DNA of 64,000 nucleotides from Curtobacterium sp. MCBA15_012. GTDB lineage: Bacteria; Actinomycetota; Actinomycetes; Actinomycetales; Microbacteriaceae. The notes under the pieces are model-generated. The model was not told where the DNA came from, did no database searches, and saw only the letters and a program-made list of their open reading frames with translations. The number at the start of each line of letters is the position of its first letter. Position 1 is the first letter of the stretch. A program made the position numbers and the translations under genes. The stretch spans positions 2,108,001 to 2,172,000 of the forward strand of contig NZ_CP126267.1 of assembly GCF_001864935.2 (NCBI RefSeq), written 5' to 3'. This document shows positions 26,193-34,410 of this stretch, in pieces.

Positions 26193-27511
26193 GCCGGACC
26201 CCCGAGGACACCATCAGCCGCGGGCTGCCCGGCGAGACCGTGCAGGCTGCACCACGGACCCGACGCGAGGCCCGGGAGCGCTACCGCGGCAACGAGCGAC
26301 GACAGGCGCGCGGGCTCCCCTCGACCTCGACGGGCGCACGATCGCTCCGGCAGGCCGCGAAGCCCGGGGCGTCGCTCGGCGCCGGCTACCTCGGCCTCGG
26401 CGCCGCGGTGCTGGCCGCGATCGAGGCCGTCGCCGGCATCGCGTTCTTCCTCGTGCGGGCGCCCGAGCTCACCGACCCGTGGCTGCCGGCGGCGGCGTGG
26501 GCGCTCTACGTGGTGGCGGCGATCGCGGTCGGACTGAGCCTGATGACCTACGGGGAACGCCTCACCGGCACCGCGTTCGCGCTCATCTGCGTGGTCCTCG
26601 CGTGCGTCGTGACGCTCGACTTCGTCGGCATCCACCCGGAGCACGACCTCGCCGGCACCGCGAGCGCGTCCGTCGCGGCCGGCTTCGCCCTGCTGCCCGT
26701 CGCCACGCTGCGTCCGGCACGCGAGGTCGCCGGGGCGATCGTCGTCCTCGGGGCGGCGTTCGTCGCGATGGCCCTGGTCTCCACGCCGATCACCTCGGAC
26801 ACCCTGCCCGGGCTCGTCTCGATGCTCGCGCTCGTGGTCGTCCCGCCGTCGATCGCCCTGTTCGTCGTGCACCGCTTCCGCCAGCTCGTGCAGCGCGAGC
26901 TCGACCGGGTGCTCGTGCAGAGCAACGTGCAGGCGCCGCAGTTCGCGGTCGGGATGCTCGCGTCCGACGAGCTCGCCCGCCTCGACCTCGCCGCCGAGAA
27001 ACTCCTCGACGCCGTCGCGAACGGCACCGACCCGCTCCCGCTGTCCGACGCGTCCTCGTCGGTCGCCGCGTCCCTCGCCACCGAGCTCCGCCTGCACCTC
27101 ATCGAGGGTCGCCGCGAGACCTGGCTCTACCACGCGATCACCGAGTCCGACCAGCTCGGCCGCTCGGTCACCGTCACCGACCCGCAGTCGCTGGCCGGTC
27201 ACCTCTCGCCCGCCCAGCGGGACGGACTGCTGCAGGCGCTGTGGCAGATGGTCGGCGACGGGCGCACCAGCCAGCCGGGCTCCCCCGTCGTGTCCGTGAC
27301 ACTCGGGCCGATCGGCTCCGACGGCCACCCGGTCACCGACGAGCGCATGGACGTGCCGGTCGTCTTCGAGTCGCGCGGGGTCCCCCGTCGCCGACTCGGA
27401 CCCACCGCGTGGAGCGCCCTGCAGCGCATCGGCCCGTACACCGACTCGGTCCGTGACGGGGTCCTGCACGTCGTCGCGCACTGCGTCGTCGACCGCCACC
27501 CGACCATGTGA
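26189..27511 (+). CDS. Unrecognised membrane protein coupled to the sensor kinase
   Basis: 440 aa, no family I can name. A strongly basic N-terminus (RREARERYRGNERRQARG, to about residue 65) leads into six to seven hydrophobic helices (about residues 70-235). A cytoplasmic region of about 200 residues follows, starting FRQLVQRELDRVLVQSNVQAP. That region has helical, amphipathic stretches but no clear ATP-binding N- or G-boxes. The gene overlaps the kinase stop by ATGA and precedes the response regulator. The topology mirrors the kinase, so it may dimerise with it, tune its activity, or be a degenerate kinase. No enzyme function is proposed. Confidence 0.8.
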   Translation: MSRTPEDTISRGLPGETVQAAPRTRREARERYRGNERRQARGLPSTSTGARSLRQAAKPGASLGAGYLGLGAAVLAAIEAVAGIAFFLVRAPELTDPWLPAAAWALYVVAAIAVGLSLMTYGERLTGTAFALICVVLACVVTLDFVGIHPEHDLAGTASASVAAGFALLPVATLRPAREVAGAIVVLGAAFVAMALVSTPITSDTLPGLVSMLALVVVPPSIALFVVHRFRQLVQRELDRVLVQSNVQAPQFAVGMLASDELARLDLAAEKLLDAVANGTDPLPLSDASSSVAASLATELRLHLIEGRRETWLYHAITESDQLGRSVTVTDPQSLAGHLSPAQRDGLLQALWQMVGDGRTSQPGSPVVSVTLGPIGSDGHPVTDERMDVPVVFESRGVPRRRLGPTAWSALQRIGPYTDSVRDGVLHVVAHCVVDRHPTM

Positions 27512-27660
27512 CCCCGGAGCGGCACGGCGACACGCCGCCCCGAACGCACCACCACGTCCGCCCGGCCGGGCCCGAACTGCCGGACACCCGCTCCGCCTGC
27601 CCGACCCACGGCGTCCTGCCGCCTAGGATCGGCGGGCACGCCTTCGAGAAAGGACGCCTG

Positions 27661-28332
27661 ATGGCGACTCCAGAGGAACCGATCCGACTCGCACTGGTCG
27701 ACGACCACCGGATGCTCCTCGGTGCGCTGACGGAGTGGATCCGCAGTGCCGCCGACGACATCACGCTCGTCGCCGCCGTCACGACCTGGCCGGAGCTCCT
27801 GACGAACTCCGCGTTCCCCGTCGACGTGGTGCTGCTCGACCTCGACCTGAAGGACTCCATCCCGGTGTCCCTGAAGATCTCGACGCTGAAGACCGCGGGC
27901 GTGAAGACGGTCGTCATGAGCACGTACTCCGAGCCGAACGTCGTCCGCGAGGCCCTCGGCGCCGGCGCCCTCGGCTACCTCGTGAAGAGCGAGGACGCCG
28001 ACATGATCGTCGAGGCGATCCGCGCCGCACAGCGCGGCGAGCAGTACGTGTCCGCCGAGCTCGACCTGGCGATCAACAGCGGCGACGTCGGCGGCGTGCC
28101 GAAGCTCAGCGCGCAGGAGCGGCGCGTCATGGCGCTCTACGGCGGCGGCGAGCCCGTGAAGAGCGTCGCCTACCAGCTCGGCATCTCCGAGGAGACCGCC
28201 AAGAGCTACCTCAAGCGCATCCGTGAGAAGTACCGCGTCGCGGGCTTCGACGTCGGCACGAAGGTCGCACTGCGGAAGCGGGCGATCACCGACGGCATCA
28301 TCGTGCAGGACGGCAGCCCCCTCGGGCTGTAG
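27661..28332 (+). CDS. LuxR/NarL-type response regulator
   Basis: 223 aa. Receiver: D14/D15 acidic pair, D60 in VVLLDLDLKDS, Thr/Ser in VVMSTYSE and Lys in GYLVKSEDAD. The C-terminal helix-turn-helix is LSAQERRVMALYGGGEPVKSVAYQLGISEETAKSYLKRIREKYRVAG. The ATG at 27661 is preferred because GAGAAAGGACG is in front and the receiver begins at once. 149 bp separates it from the membrane partner, so it may have its own promoter. It is the expected output of the kinase 1.5 kb upstream. Confidence 0.93.
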   Translation: MATPEEPIRLALVDDHRMLLGALTEWIRSAADDITLVAAVTTWPELLTNSAFPVDVVLLDLDLKDSIPVSLKISTLKTAGVKTVVMSTYSEPNVVREALGAGALGYLVKSEDADMIVEAIRAAQRGEQYVSAELDLAINSGDVGGVPKLSAQERRVMALYGGGEPVKSVAYQLGISEETAKSYLKRIREKYRVAGFDVGTKVALRKRAITDGIIVQDGSPLGL

Positions 28333-28356
28333 GTCCGCGGTCGGCGACGGCTGAGC

Positions 28357-28391
28357 GCAGGGGCGGGTCCGGGTTCCGGGTCCGCCCCTGC
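28357..28391 (+). terminator. Terminator hairpin after the response regulator
   Basis: GCAGGGGCGG (28357-28366) pairs with CCGCCCCTGC (28382-28391) with a 15-nt loop, 25 bp after the stop codon. It has no U-run, as is common for GC-rich hosts. Confidence 0.7.
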
Positions 28392-28805
28392 TGCGTGCTC
28401 GAGCTGTCCCGGTGGTGGAGGCACGCGCCGGGGTACCGCTACCTGGGCGCCCCCTTCGCGAAAGCGACAGATCGGCGCCCACTGTTCCCCGGGATCTGTC
28501 GCTTCGACGGAGTGGTCGCCGCGTCGCGGCCGCGATCTGTCGCCTTCGCGACCACACCGCACGGCCGGGAGGCACGGTGCAAGCCCGCCACGCCGCCTCC
28601 CGGCCCGCACGCCGTCCGCCGGGAGGCGCGGTGCCGGCCCGCCACGCGCCTCCCGGGCGACCCCGTTGCCCACACGGGAGCGACAGATCAGTGGCGACCA
28701 TCCGCGGGCATCTGTCACTTCGGCGAGGTGGTCGCCCCTCCCGCCGCCGCGATCTGTCGCTCCGGCAGTGCAGACGCAGCACCGCGCGGGTGGGCGCCCG
28801 CGGCG
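28392..28805. repeat. Gene-free gap with CGACAGATC repeats and GGGAGGC hairpins
   Basis: AAGCGACAGATC (28462-28473) pairs with GATCTGTCGCTT (28493-28504). Further GATCTGTCGCC copies occur near 28535, GCGACAGATC near 28680, CATCTGTCACTT near 28711 and GATCTGTCGCTCC near 28750, all sharing GG(A/T)GGTCGC spacers. Between them stand two GGGAGGC hairpins: 28565-28603 (9-bp arms) and 28619-28656 (12-bp arms CCGGGAGGCGCG). No coding region is credible. Confidence 0.7.
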
Positions 28806-30071
28806 TCAGACGGTCGGGACGGGAGCGGTGATCGGGCCCGTGGAGGGTGACGTCGCCCGGAGACCGGCGCGACGGGTCGTCCGGCGCTCGACCCCGTAGC
28901 TCACCATCGTGACGAGCAGGCCGAGCAGCGCGAGCACGATCCCGAGCCACGCGGGCGCCAGGAAGCCGAAGCCGGCCGCGATGACCGCGCCGCCGAGGGC
29001 CGCACCGAGCGAGTTGCCGATGTTGAACGCCGAGTGGTTGAGCGCCGCCGCGATCGTGCGGGCGTCGCCTGCCACGTCCATGAGCCGCGACTGCACCGCG
29101 GGCGGGATCGCGGACGCCGTCGCGCCGAGCAGGAACGCGCCGAGGAAGACCCCCCAGACGAACTGGGCCGTCGTGACCGTGACGACGAGCGCGCCGATCA
29201 GGGCGAGCATGCCGAAGTAGATCGTCCGCTTGACGCTGCGGTCCGCGAGGTGCCCGCCGAGGACGCCACCGACGACCATGCCGAGCCCGACGACGACGAG
29301 CACGAGCGGCACGGCGGCCTCGGGCAGTCCGGTCACGTTCTGCACGAGCGGCGAGATGTACGAGTAGACCGCGAAGAACCCACCGAAGCCGACGGCTCCG
29401 AGGCCCATCACGATCCAGAGCTGCGGCGAGCGGAAGGCGCGGAGCTCCCTCCCGATCGTCGCGTGTTCGTCGCGGGCACTGCGCGGCACGAACGCCGCCA
29501 CCGCGAAGAACGTCAGTGCGAAGAGCAGCGAGACGACCCCGTAGGCGGCGCGCCACCCGGCGTTCTGCCCGACCCACGTGATCGCAGGGACGCCGACGAC
29601 GTTCGCGATCGACAGACCGAGCATGACCATCGCGATGCCCTTGCCGCGCTTGCCGGGCCCCATGATCTCGCCCGCGACGATCGAGGCGATCCCGAAGTAC
29701 GCCCCGTGCGGGAGCCCCGCGACGAACCGGGCCACGAGCACCAGTCCGAAGCTCGGCAGCACGGCGCTCGCGACGGTGGCGACCACGAAGCCGACCAGCA
29801 GGACCAGGATCAGGCCCTTGCGCGGGAACGTCGCCGAGATCGCGGCGATCGTCGGCGCACCGACCACGACGCCCAGTGCGTAGGCGCTGACGAGCCAGCC
29901 CGCGTGCGCGACACCGGCGTCGGGGTCGACGGCGTACTGGTGCGGCAGGAGCGCTTCGGCGATGTTCGGCAGCAGCCCCATCGCGACGAACTCCGTCGAA
30001 CCGATGGCGAAGCCGCCGAGGGCGAGGGCGACGAGCGCGAGTGCGCGCTGCGTCGGCGTGGTGAGCGTCAT
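28806..30071 (-). CDS. MFS transporter, DHA1 family (AraJ/Cml-like exporter)
   Basis: 421 aa with twelve hydrophobic helices. ALGGFAIGSTEFVAMGLLPNIA at the N-terminus and GWLVSAYALGVVVGAP are the hallmark of AraJ/YdhP/chloramphenicol-exporter DHA1 proteins; GGHLADRSVKRTIYFG is the A-like loop motif. Drugs or sugars could be exported; the substrate is unknown. Small Cys-rich and hypothetical genes lie upstream on the same strand (110 bp gap). The Ser/Thr/Pro C-terminus is cytoplasmic. Confidence 0.9.
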   Translation of the reverse strand: MTLTTPTQRALALVALALGGFAIGSTEFVAMGLLPNIAEALLPHQYAVDPDAGVAHAGWLVSAYALGVVVGAPTIAAISATFPRKGLILVLLVGFVVATVASAVLPSFGLVLVARFVAGLPHGAYFGIASIVAGEIMGPGKRGKGIAMVMLGLSIANVVGVPAITWVGQNAGWRAAYGVVSLLFALTFFAVAAFVPRSARDEHATIGRELRAFRSPQLWIVMGLGAVGFGGFFAVYSYISPLVQNVTGLPEAAVPLVLVVVGLGMVVGGVLGGHLADRSVKRTIYFGMLALIGALVVTVTTAQFVWGVFLGAFLLGATASAIPPAVQSRLMDVAGDARTIAAALNHSAFNIGNSLGAALGGAVIAAGFGFLAPAWLGIVLALLGLLVTMVSYGVERRTTRRAGLRATSPSTGPITAPVPTV

Positions 30072-30181
30072 GGGACCTGTTCTCGGACGAGGAAGGGCAG
30101 GGCGGGTGTCGTCGGGCCGGATGCGTCGGGACGACCGAGGGCGACGGATCCGGGTCTGGGAGGCCGACCGTCGCGGGGCCG

Positions 30182-30418
30182 CTACTCTGGGACGACGTCC
30201 ACGCTCAGCGGCCTGCGGTGGCCGCCGTCGGCGTGGACGAACAGCGACCCATCACCACTGTAGACCGCTCCAACGCCATCGGGGAAACCCGAGACGAATC
30301 GATTCGACGGCGCACGCGGCGAACCGGTCGGGCGGAGCCGCACGGCACGACCCACGGCAGGCCTGACCGTCGACGGGACGGGCTCGCCCCACTGCCGGCG
30401 CTCCAGCGGGAGCGTCAG
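30182..30418 (-). CDS. Possible small protein, CTG start overlapping the upstream stop
   Basis: A 78-residue frame whose C-terminal part (SNRFVSGFPDGVGAVYSGDGSLFVHADGGHRRPLSVDVVPE) reads like a real folded peptide rather than GC-rich noise. No ATG or GTG stands at a sensible place. The best candidate is a CTG at 30418 whose last two bases form the TGA of the zinc-ribbon gene (CTGA overlap); a GTG giving about 55 residues is an alternative. No family is recognised. The assignment is tentative. Confidence 0.4.
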   Translation of the reverse strand: MTLPLERRQWGEPVPSTVRPAVGRAVRLRPTGSPRAPSNRFVSGFPDGVGAVYSGDGSLFVHADGGHRRPLSVDVVPE

Positions 30419-30594
30419 GCCGCCCGGCGCTCCGTGCGCTCGGACCGCGAGGACCGTGCCTCCCGGATCTCGTCCCGGTGCACCCAACCGGCTCCGCACT
30501 CGACGCACGTCGCCCAGCCGTTCTCACCCTGCTCGTCCGCGTCGATCACGACCGTCTGCAGATCGCAGTCAGGGCACCAGCCGTCGTGGGTCAT
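30415..30594 (-). CDS. Small zinc-ribbon protein
   Basis: 59 aa. Two CxxC pairs (WCPDCD near residue 7 and TCVECGAGW near residue 30) spaced like a zinc ribbon, followed by a basic/Ser-rich tail (EARSSRSERTERRAA). GAGGAG lies 6 nt before the ATG at 30594. Small actinobacterial zinc ribbons of this shape are common and mostly uncharacterised; nucleic-acid or protein binding is inferred from the metal site only. Confidence 0.65.
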   Translation of the reverse strand: MTHDGWCPDCDLQTVVIDADEQGENGWATCVECGAGWVHRDEIREARSSRSERTERRAA

Positions 30595-30767
30595 CACGCG
30601 CTCCTCGTGGTCGTCGGTCCGGCCGCGGGTGCGGCTCGATGACGACCATGAGACACCCGCCCACCGACATCCCCGGGACCACTGCGGCGTGTCGCCCGGG
30701 CTGTCGGCAGGGAGCGCTCCCGCTACGATCGGCGGCGGGGAACGGGACGGGTGACGAGGGGGACGCA

Positions 30768-31331
30768 GTGCCCACGGACCACCGGCGCATCGCTCGGAGA
30801 CGGGCGACGGCAGCGCGGATCGCGGGCGGAGCGCACGGACCTGCGGCCGGCTCGCGGACTCGCGTCCGTGGTGCCCGGAGCACCGCCGTGCTCGGCGTGC
30901 TCGCCGCGGTCGCGACCACCACGGCGTGTGCGTCCCCGCTGGGCGGGCCGGGCTCCCGCGACCCGGACCCCCGCGAGCAGTACGTCGGTACGTGGACCAG
31001 CGCCGCTGACGGCTCGACGCTCGTCCTCGACCAGGACGGCTCCTTCTCGGTCGAGGACTTCCCCCTCGACGTCGCGTGCGACTCCTCCTCGGCCCTCGCG
31101 CCGCAGCCGGAGGCCTGCCGGACGAGCGGCCCCGTCACCACGACCGGCACCTGGACGAGCCACCGTGACGACCCGACGAAGGTCTGGCTCGACTCGGGCG
31201 GACTGACCCTCGCGGTCGGCTACGAGGACCTCGACAGCTTCTTCGGCCACGGGTTCTCGATCGGTTCCTACACGACCACGATCGACAAGCCGGAACCGGA
31301 CCACCGCTTCCGCCGCGACGACGTCGGCTGA
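30768..31331 (+). CDS. Putative secreted lipoprotein
   Basis: 187 aa from a GTG preceded by GAGGGGGA. The N-terminus is long and Arg-rich (RRIARRRATAARIAGG... RTRVRGARSTAVLGVLAAVATTTAC). The hydrophobic segment ends in a Cys with TTA before it, a poor lipobox, so lipidation is likely but not certain. The mature part (EQYVGTWTSAADGSTLVLDQDGSFSVEDFP ... WLDSGGLTLAVGYED) resembles small beta-rich lipoproteins with a GTW-type first strand. Function unknown. TACGAT at 30724-30729 could be its -10. Confidence 0.65.
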   Translation: MPTDHRRIARRRATAARIAGGAHGPAAGSRTRVRGARSTAVLGVLAAVATTTACASPLGGPGSRDPDPREQYVGTWTSAADGSTLVLDQDGSFSVEDFPLDVACDSSSALAPQPEACRTSGPVTTTGTWTSHRDDPTKVWLDSGGLTLAVGYEDLDSFFGHGFSIGSYTTTIDKPEPDHRFRRDDVG

Positions 31332-31447
31332 CCCGCGCACCCGACGGCGGTGCGCCCCACCGACGCGCAGCCGACGGCCGCGCTCGCGTCGGACGCGCTG
31401 CGCAACGCAGCGCCGCGCCTCGTCTGCACAGGACCGACCCGTTCGGG

Positions 31448-31453
31448 TAGCGT
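31448..31453 (+). promoter_or_regulatory. Candidate -10 box of a small membrane protein gene
   Basis: TAGCGT ends 7 nt before the ATG at 31461, i.e. a leaderless arrangement. This supports the reality of the short ORF. Confidence 0.5.
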
Positions 31454-31460
31454 TCGCGGC

Positions 31461-31640
31461 ATGTGGTGGTGGATCGGAACCGGCGTCGTCCTGCTCGCGC
31501 TCGTCGCCCTGTGGTCGTGGATGCACCACCTGACCGACCCGGGCTCGCGCTCGCGGGCGTTCGACGGGAGCGATCCCGAGATCGCCGAAGCGCTGCGCCA
31601 GGCGGAGCGGGACATCAACAACGGCCGGATGTACCCGTAG
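31461..31640 (+). CDS. Small single-pass membrane protein
   Basis: 59 aa: MWWWIGTGVVLLALVALWSW forms one helix, then HHLTDPGSRSRAFDGSDPEIAEALRQAERDINNGRMYP, an acidic, helical cytoplasmic tail. The tail looks amphipathic and well-formed, and the start follows a TAGCGT box at leaderless spacing. No family recognised. Confidence 0.65.
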   Translation: MWWWIGTGVVLLALVALWSWMHHLTDPGSRSRAFDGSDPEIAEALRQAERDINNGRMYP

Positions 31641-31660
31641 CCCGAGCCGCTCCCCGCGGC

Positions 31661-31969
31661 TCAGTCCCCGAGCGCCGCTTCGAGCCGCTCGAGCTTGCCG
31701 TCGATCTCGCCGGTGTGCCCCGGACGGATGTCGGCCTTGAGCACGAGGGAGACCCGCGTTCCGTAGGCGCCGACGGCCTCGGTGGCGCGCTTGACGACGT
31801 CCATGACCTCGTCCCACTCCCCCTCGACCTCGGTGAACATCGACGAGGTGCGGTTCGGCAGTCCGGACTCGCGGACGACCCGGACCGCGGCGGCGACCGC
31901 GTCGTGCACGGAGCCGTCCGAGGTCGCTGCGGGACCACCGGACGGGGCGACGGAGAAGGCGACGATCAT
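31661..31969 (-). CDS. MTH1187/YkoF-type thiamine-binding protein
   Basis: 102 aa. IVAFSVAPSGG, SVHDAVAAAVRVVRESGLPNRTSSMFTEVEGEWDEVMDVVKRATEAV and VSLVLKADIRPG are the conserved blocks of the MTH1187/UPF0045 family, which folds as a ferredoxin-like oligomer and binds thiamine-type ligands. ATG at 31969 overlaps the stop of the upstream membrane protein (ATGA, 31966-31969). The physiological role is not settled in the family. Confidence 0.87.
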   Translation of the reverse strand: MIVAFSVAPSGGPAATSDGSVHDAVAAAVRVVRESGLPNRTSSMFTEVEGEWDEVMDVVKRATEAVGAYGTRVSLVLKADIRPGHTGEIDGKLERLEAALGD

Positions 31970-33387
31970 GCGTCCATCCTGCCGCGCTCCCCCTCCGGAC
32001 GCACCACCCCGCGCTCCCCCTCCGGACGCACCACCCCGCGCTCCCCCTCCGGACGCACCACCCCGCGGGCACCGCGCGACGCGGTGTCCTCGGCGACGGA
32101 GGACCGACCAGCCGACCCGACCCCGGCACCGGCACCGGCACCGGCACCGGAACCGGCCCTGGCCCCGGCCCCGCCCCCGCCCCCGGCGAGCGCCGCCCGC
32201 ACGAGCACCACGACCGCCCACACGAGCACGGCGACCTCGAGCAGGTTCCGCAGCGTGAGCACGACGAGCACCCACGGCTGCACTGCGAGCACCTGGTCGT
32301 AGAACCCCGGGTAGACGACCTGCGTCAGCACCGCCATCGGCAGCACGGCGACCGCGACCGGCAGGAACCGCCGCGCGCTGGGTCGCCCGGCGACGAGCCC
32401 CCAGACGACGGGGACCGCGAACCAGCCGACGTACTGCGGCGACCCGACCTTGTTGGTGGCGACGAGCGCGGCGACGAGGAGCAGCGCGAGCACCGGGGCG
32501 ACCTCGGCCCGGCGGGCACCGCGGTGCGCGGCGACCAGCGCGAGCAGCACCCCGCCGACGACCACGAGCGCCATGAGCGGCATGGAGAGCGCGGCGGCGA
32601 CGTGCGTGCCCGGTCCGGCGATCTCGAAGGTCAGGATCTCGCGGTCGTAGTACACGCCGGCACCGGGGACCCGCGCGGCGGCGGCCCACATGAACGGCGT
32701 CGCGAGGGGCGCCTCGATCTGCAGCGCTCGACCGGTCTGCTCGCCGATGAACGACAGCAGGTGCGAGGCGCCGCCGTACAGCACGTCGACGAGGACGACG
32801 AGGCCGGTGACGACGCCGGCTCCGGCCAGGACCGCTCGGCGGTGGCCGCGCCGGAGCAGCAGGAGCACGCCGACCAGCGCCGCGGGCCAGACCTTGACCC
32901 ACGCGGCCGTGGTGAACAGCGCCGAGGCGACGGCGGGCCGCGTGGCGACGAAGGCGACCCCGACCAGGGCCACCGCGGTCGCGACCGTGTCGATGCGCCC
33001 GAGTGCGATGGGCCCGAGGGCGACGAGGAACGAGAGCCACCACCACACGACCCGGACGCCGAGCGTCCGGTGCCGCCACAGCGCCGCGCACGCGACGGCG
33101 TCGAGCACCACCATGAGCACGAGCCACCCGGTGCCGATCGACGCGGTCCCACCGATCGCGGCGGCGGCCATCGGCACGATCGCCAGGATCGGGTACACCC
33201 ACGCCGAGTCGATGCCGACCCACGAGTGGTCGACGTGCCCGGTCTCGATCCAGCGACGGTAGGTGATCGTGACGTCGCCGAGCGGCAGGTTCGCGGATAC
33301 GGCGGTCAGCCACCAGAGCAGGGCGTGCACGCCGGCGAACGCGACCACGAAACCGACGCCTTCGACCCACCGGGACTGCCTGTGCAC
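31966..33387 (-). CDS. GT87-like integral membrane glycosyltransferase with a C-terminal nonapeptide repeat
   Basis: 473 aa with about ten helices. The first extracytoplasmic loop (LPLGDVTITYRRWIETGHVDHSWVGIDSAWVYPILA) resembles the Asp-containing loop of DUF2029/GT87 mannosyltransferases, which use polyprenyl-phosphate mannose. The start is set at GTG 33387; longer versions would read through a 40-bp tandem repeat. The C-terminus turns Gly/Ala-rich and ends in three perfect copies of GVVRPEGER encoded by a 27-bp repeat (31984-32064). Last codons overlap the next gene (ATGA). Sugar and acceptor unknown. Confidence 0.78.
   Translation of the reverse strand: MHRQSRWVEGVGFVVAFAGVHALLWWLTAVSANLPLGDVTITYRRWIETGHVDHSWVGIDSAWVYPILAIVPMAAAAIGGTASIGTGWLVLMVVLDAVACAALWRHRTLGVRVVWWWLSFLVALGPIALGRIDTVATAVALVGVAFVATRPAVASALFTTAAWVKVWPAALVGVLLLLRRGHRRAVLAGAGVVTGLVVLVDVLYGGASHLLSFIGEQTGRALQIEAPLATPFMWAAAARVPGAGVYYDREILTFEIAGPGTHVAAALSMPLMALVVVGGVLLALVAAHRGARRAEVAPVLALLLVAALVATNKVGSPQYVGWFAVPVVWGLVAGRPSARRFLPVAVAVLPMAVLTQVVYPGFYDQVLAVQPWVLVVLTLRNLLEVAVLVWAVVVLVRAALAGGGGGAGARAGSGAGAGAGAGVGSAGRSSVAEDTASRGARGVVRPEGERGVVRPEGERGVVRPEGERGRMDA
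31984..32064 (-). repeat. Perfect 27-bp repeat, three copies, inside the GT87-like gene
   Basis: Three identical copies starting at 31984, 32011 and 32038. They encode a 9-residue peptide (GVVRPEGER) three times at the protein C-terminus. Perfect identity suggests recent expansion. Confidence 0.85.
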
Positions 33388-33414
33388 CGCACGAGCGTAG
33401 CGGGACGCCCGGTC

Positions 33415-33535
33415 CCGACCCTGGACGCCCGGGCGGACCCGGCGACGCCCGACCCCGACCCTGGACACCCGGGCGGACCCGGCGACGCCCGACTCCGGAC
33501 CCTGGACGCCCGGGCGGACCGCGGACACAAGACCC
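33415..33535. repeat. 40-bp tandem repeat between a GT87-like and a GH16 gene
   Basis: CTGGACGCCCGGGCGG recurs at 33421, 33461 (one change) and 33502, period 40-41 bp, with CGGCGACGCCCGAC between. It lies upstream of the membrane protein start and is not coding in my view. Confidence 0.75.
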
Positions 33536-33618
33536 CAACCCGGGACACCCGACCACGGACGCCAGCGCCCCGGCCCGCGGGGCCGTGCGGGGCGCGGCCC
33601 GCCCCGCCCCGCCGCGCC

Positions 33619-34410
33619 CTACGGCGTCCAGCTCCGGACCCAGTCGATCTCCAGGTGCCCCGGCTGCCCCCAGTCCCCGATCTGGAACATGTACCGGTGC
33701 GCGGTCGTCGGGACGTGCTCGTGCGTCTCGAACACGACCTCACCGTCGATCGAGTACCGCACGACCTGTCCGGGCACCCACTCGGTCGTGTAGGTGTGCC
33801 ACTCCCGCCACGTCGTGTCGGTGTGCAGCCCGGCGGCCTGCCGTTCCTGCCCCGGCACCATCGAGTGCGTGAACGCGCCGACGGTCTCCTGGAAGTTCCC
33901 CTCCGGGAAGTCGAGCTCGCCCTCCGCCCAGTCGTCCGACGTCGGCCAGAGCATGAACGCGGCGCCGTTGCCGTCGCCACCGACCGCACGCGCGCGGACG
34001 CTGAAGGTCCCGCCGACGTGGTCCCAGGCGTCGTCGGGCGTCCCGAACGTGCCGGCCGCGCCGCGCTTGCCGTCCATCGCGACGTCCATGTACCCGTCGT
34101 GCGCGCTGATGAGCGGCCCGGACCAGTACTTGCCGCCCATGCCGTCCGGGTAGGGCTGCCACGACCCGGCGTAGGTCGCCGCGAACGGCCCGCCGGCCGC
34201 CGCTGGGGTGTCGAAGTCCTCCGAGAAGGTCGGCGGACGACCGCCGGCGGGAGGCGTCGGCGTGGGGCTGGCGGTCGCGGCGGGCAGCACGGGCGTGGCG
34301 GTCGCCAGGCTGCCGAACTGCGTGCGGGCGTCGGCGCTCGAGACGGCGCCCACGGTGCCGGCGGCGAGGGCTGCCGCCGCGAGGACGACGAGCGTCCGGA
34401 CGGCCTTCAC
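33619..34410 (-). CDS. Secreted glycoside hydrolase family 16 protein
   Basis: 263 aa. GTG at 34410 with GGAGCGC in front; a signal peptide follows (RTLVVLAAAALAAGTVGAVSSADA), then a Thr/Pro linker and the GH16 domain. The catalytic ExDxxE motif is visible in AEGELDFPEGNF, with upstream FSEDFDT and downstream HTYTTEWVPGQVVRYSIDGEVVFE typical of the fold, ending HLEIDWVRSWTP. Bacterial GH16 of this size hydrolyse beta-1,3/1,4-glucans or exopolysaccharides. The adjacent GT87-like membrane protein makes an exopolysaccharide role plausible, but not proven. Confidence 0.9.
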   Translation of the reverse strand: MKAVRTLVVLAAAALAAGTVGAVSSADARTQFGSLATATPVLPAATASPTPTPPAGGRPPTFSEDFDTPAAAGGPFAATYAGSWQPYPDGMGGKYWSGPLISAHDGYMDVAMDGKRGAAGTFGTPDDAWDHVGGTFSVRARAVGGDGNGAAFMLWPTSDDWAEGELDFPEGNFQETVGAFTHSMVPGQERQAAGLHTDTTWREWHTYTTEWVPGQVVRYSIDGEVVFETHEHVPTTAHRYMFQIGDWGQPGHLEIDWVRSWTP

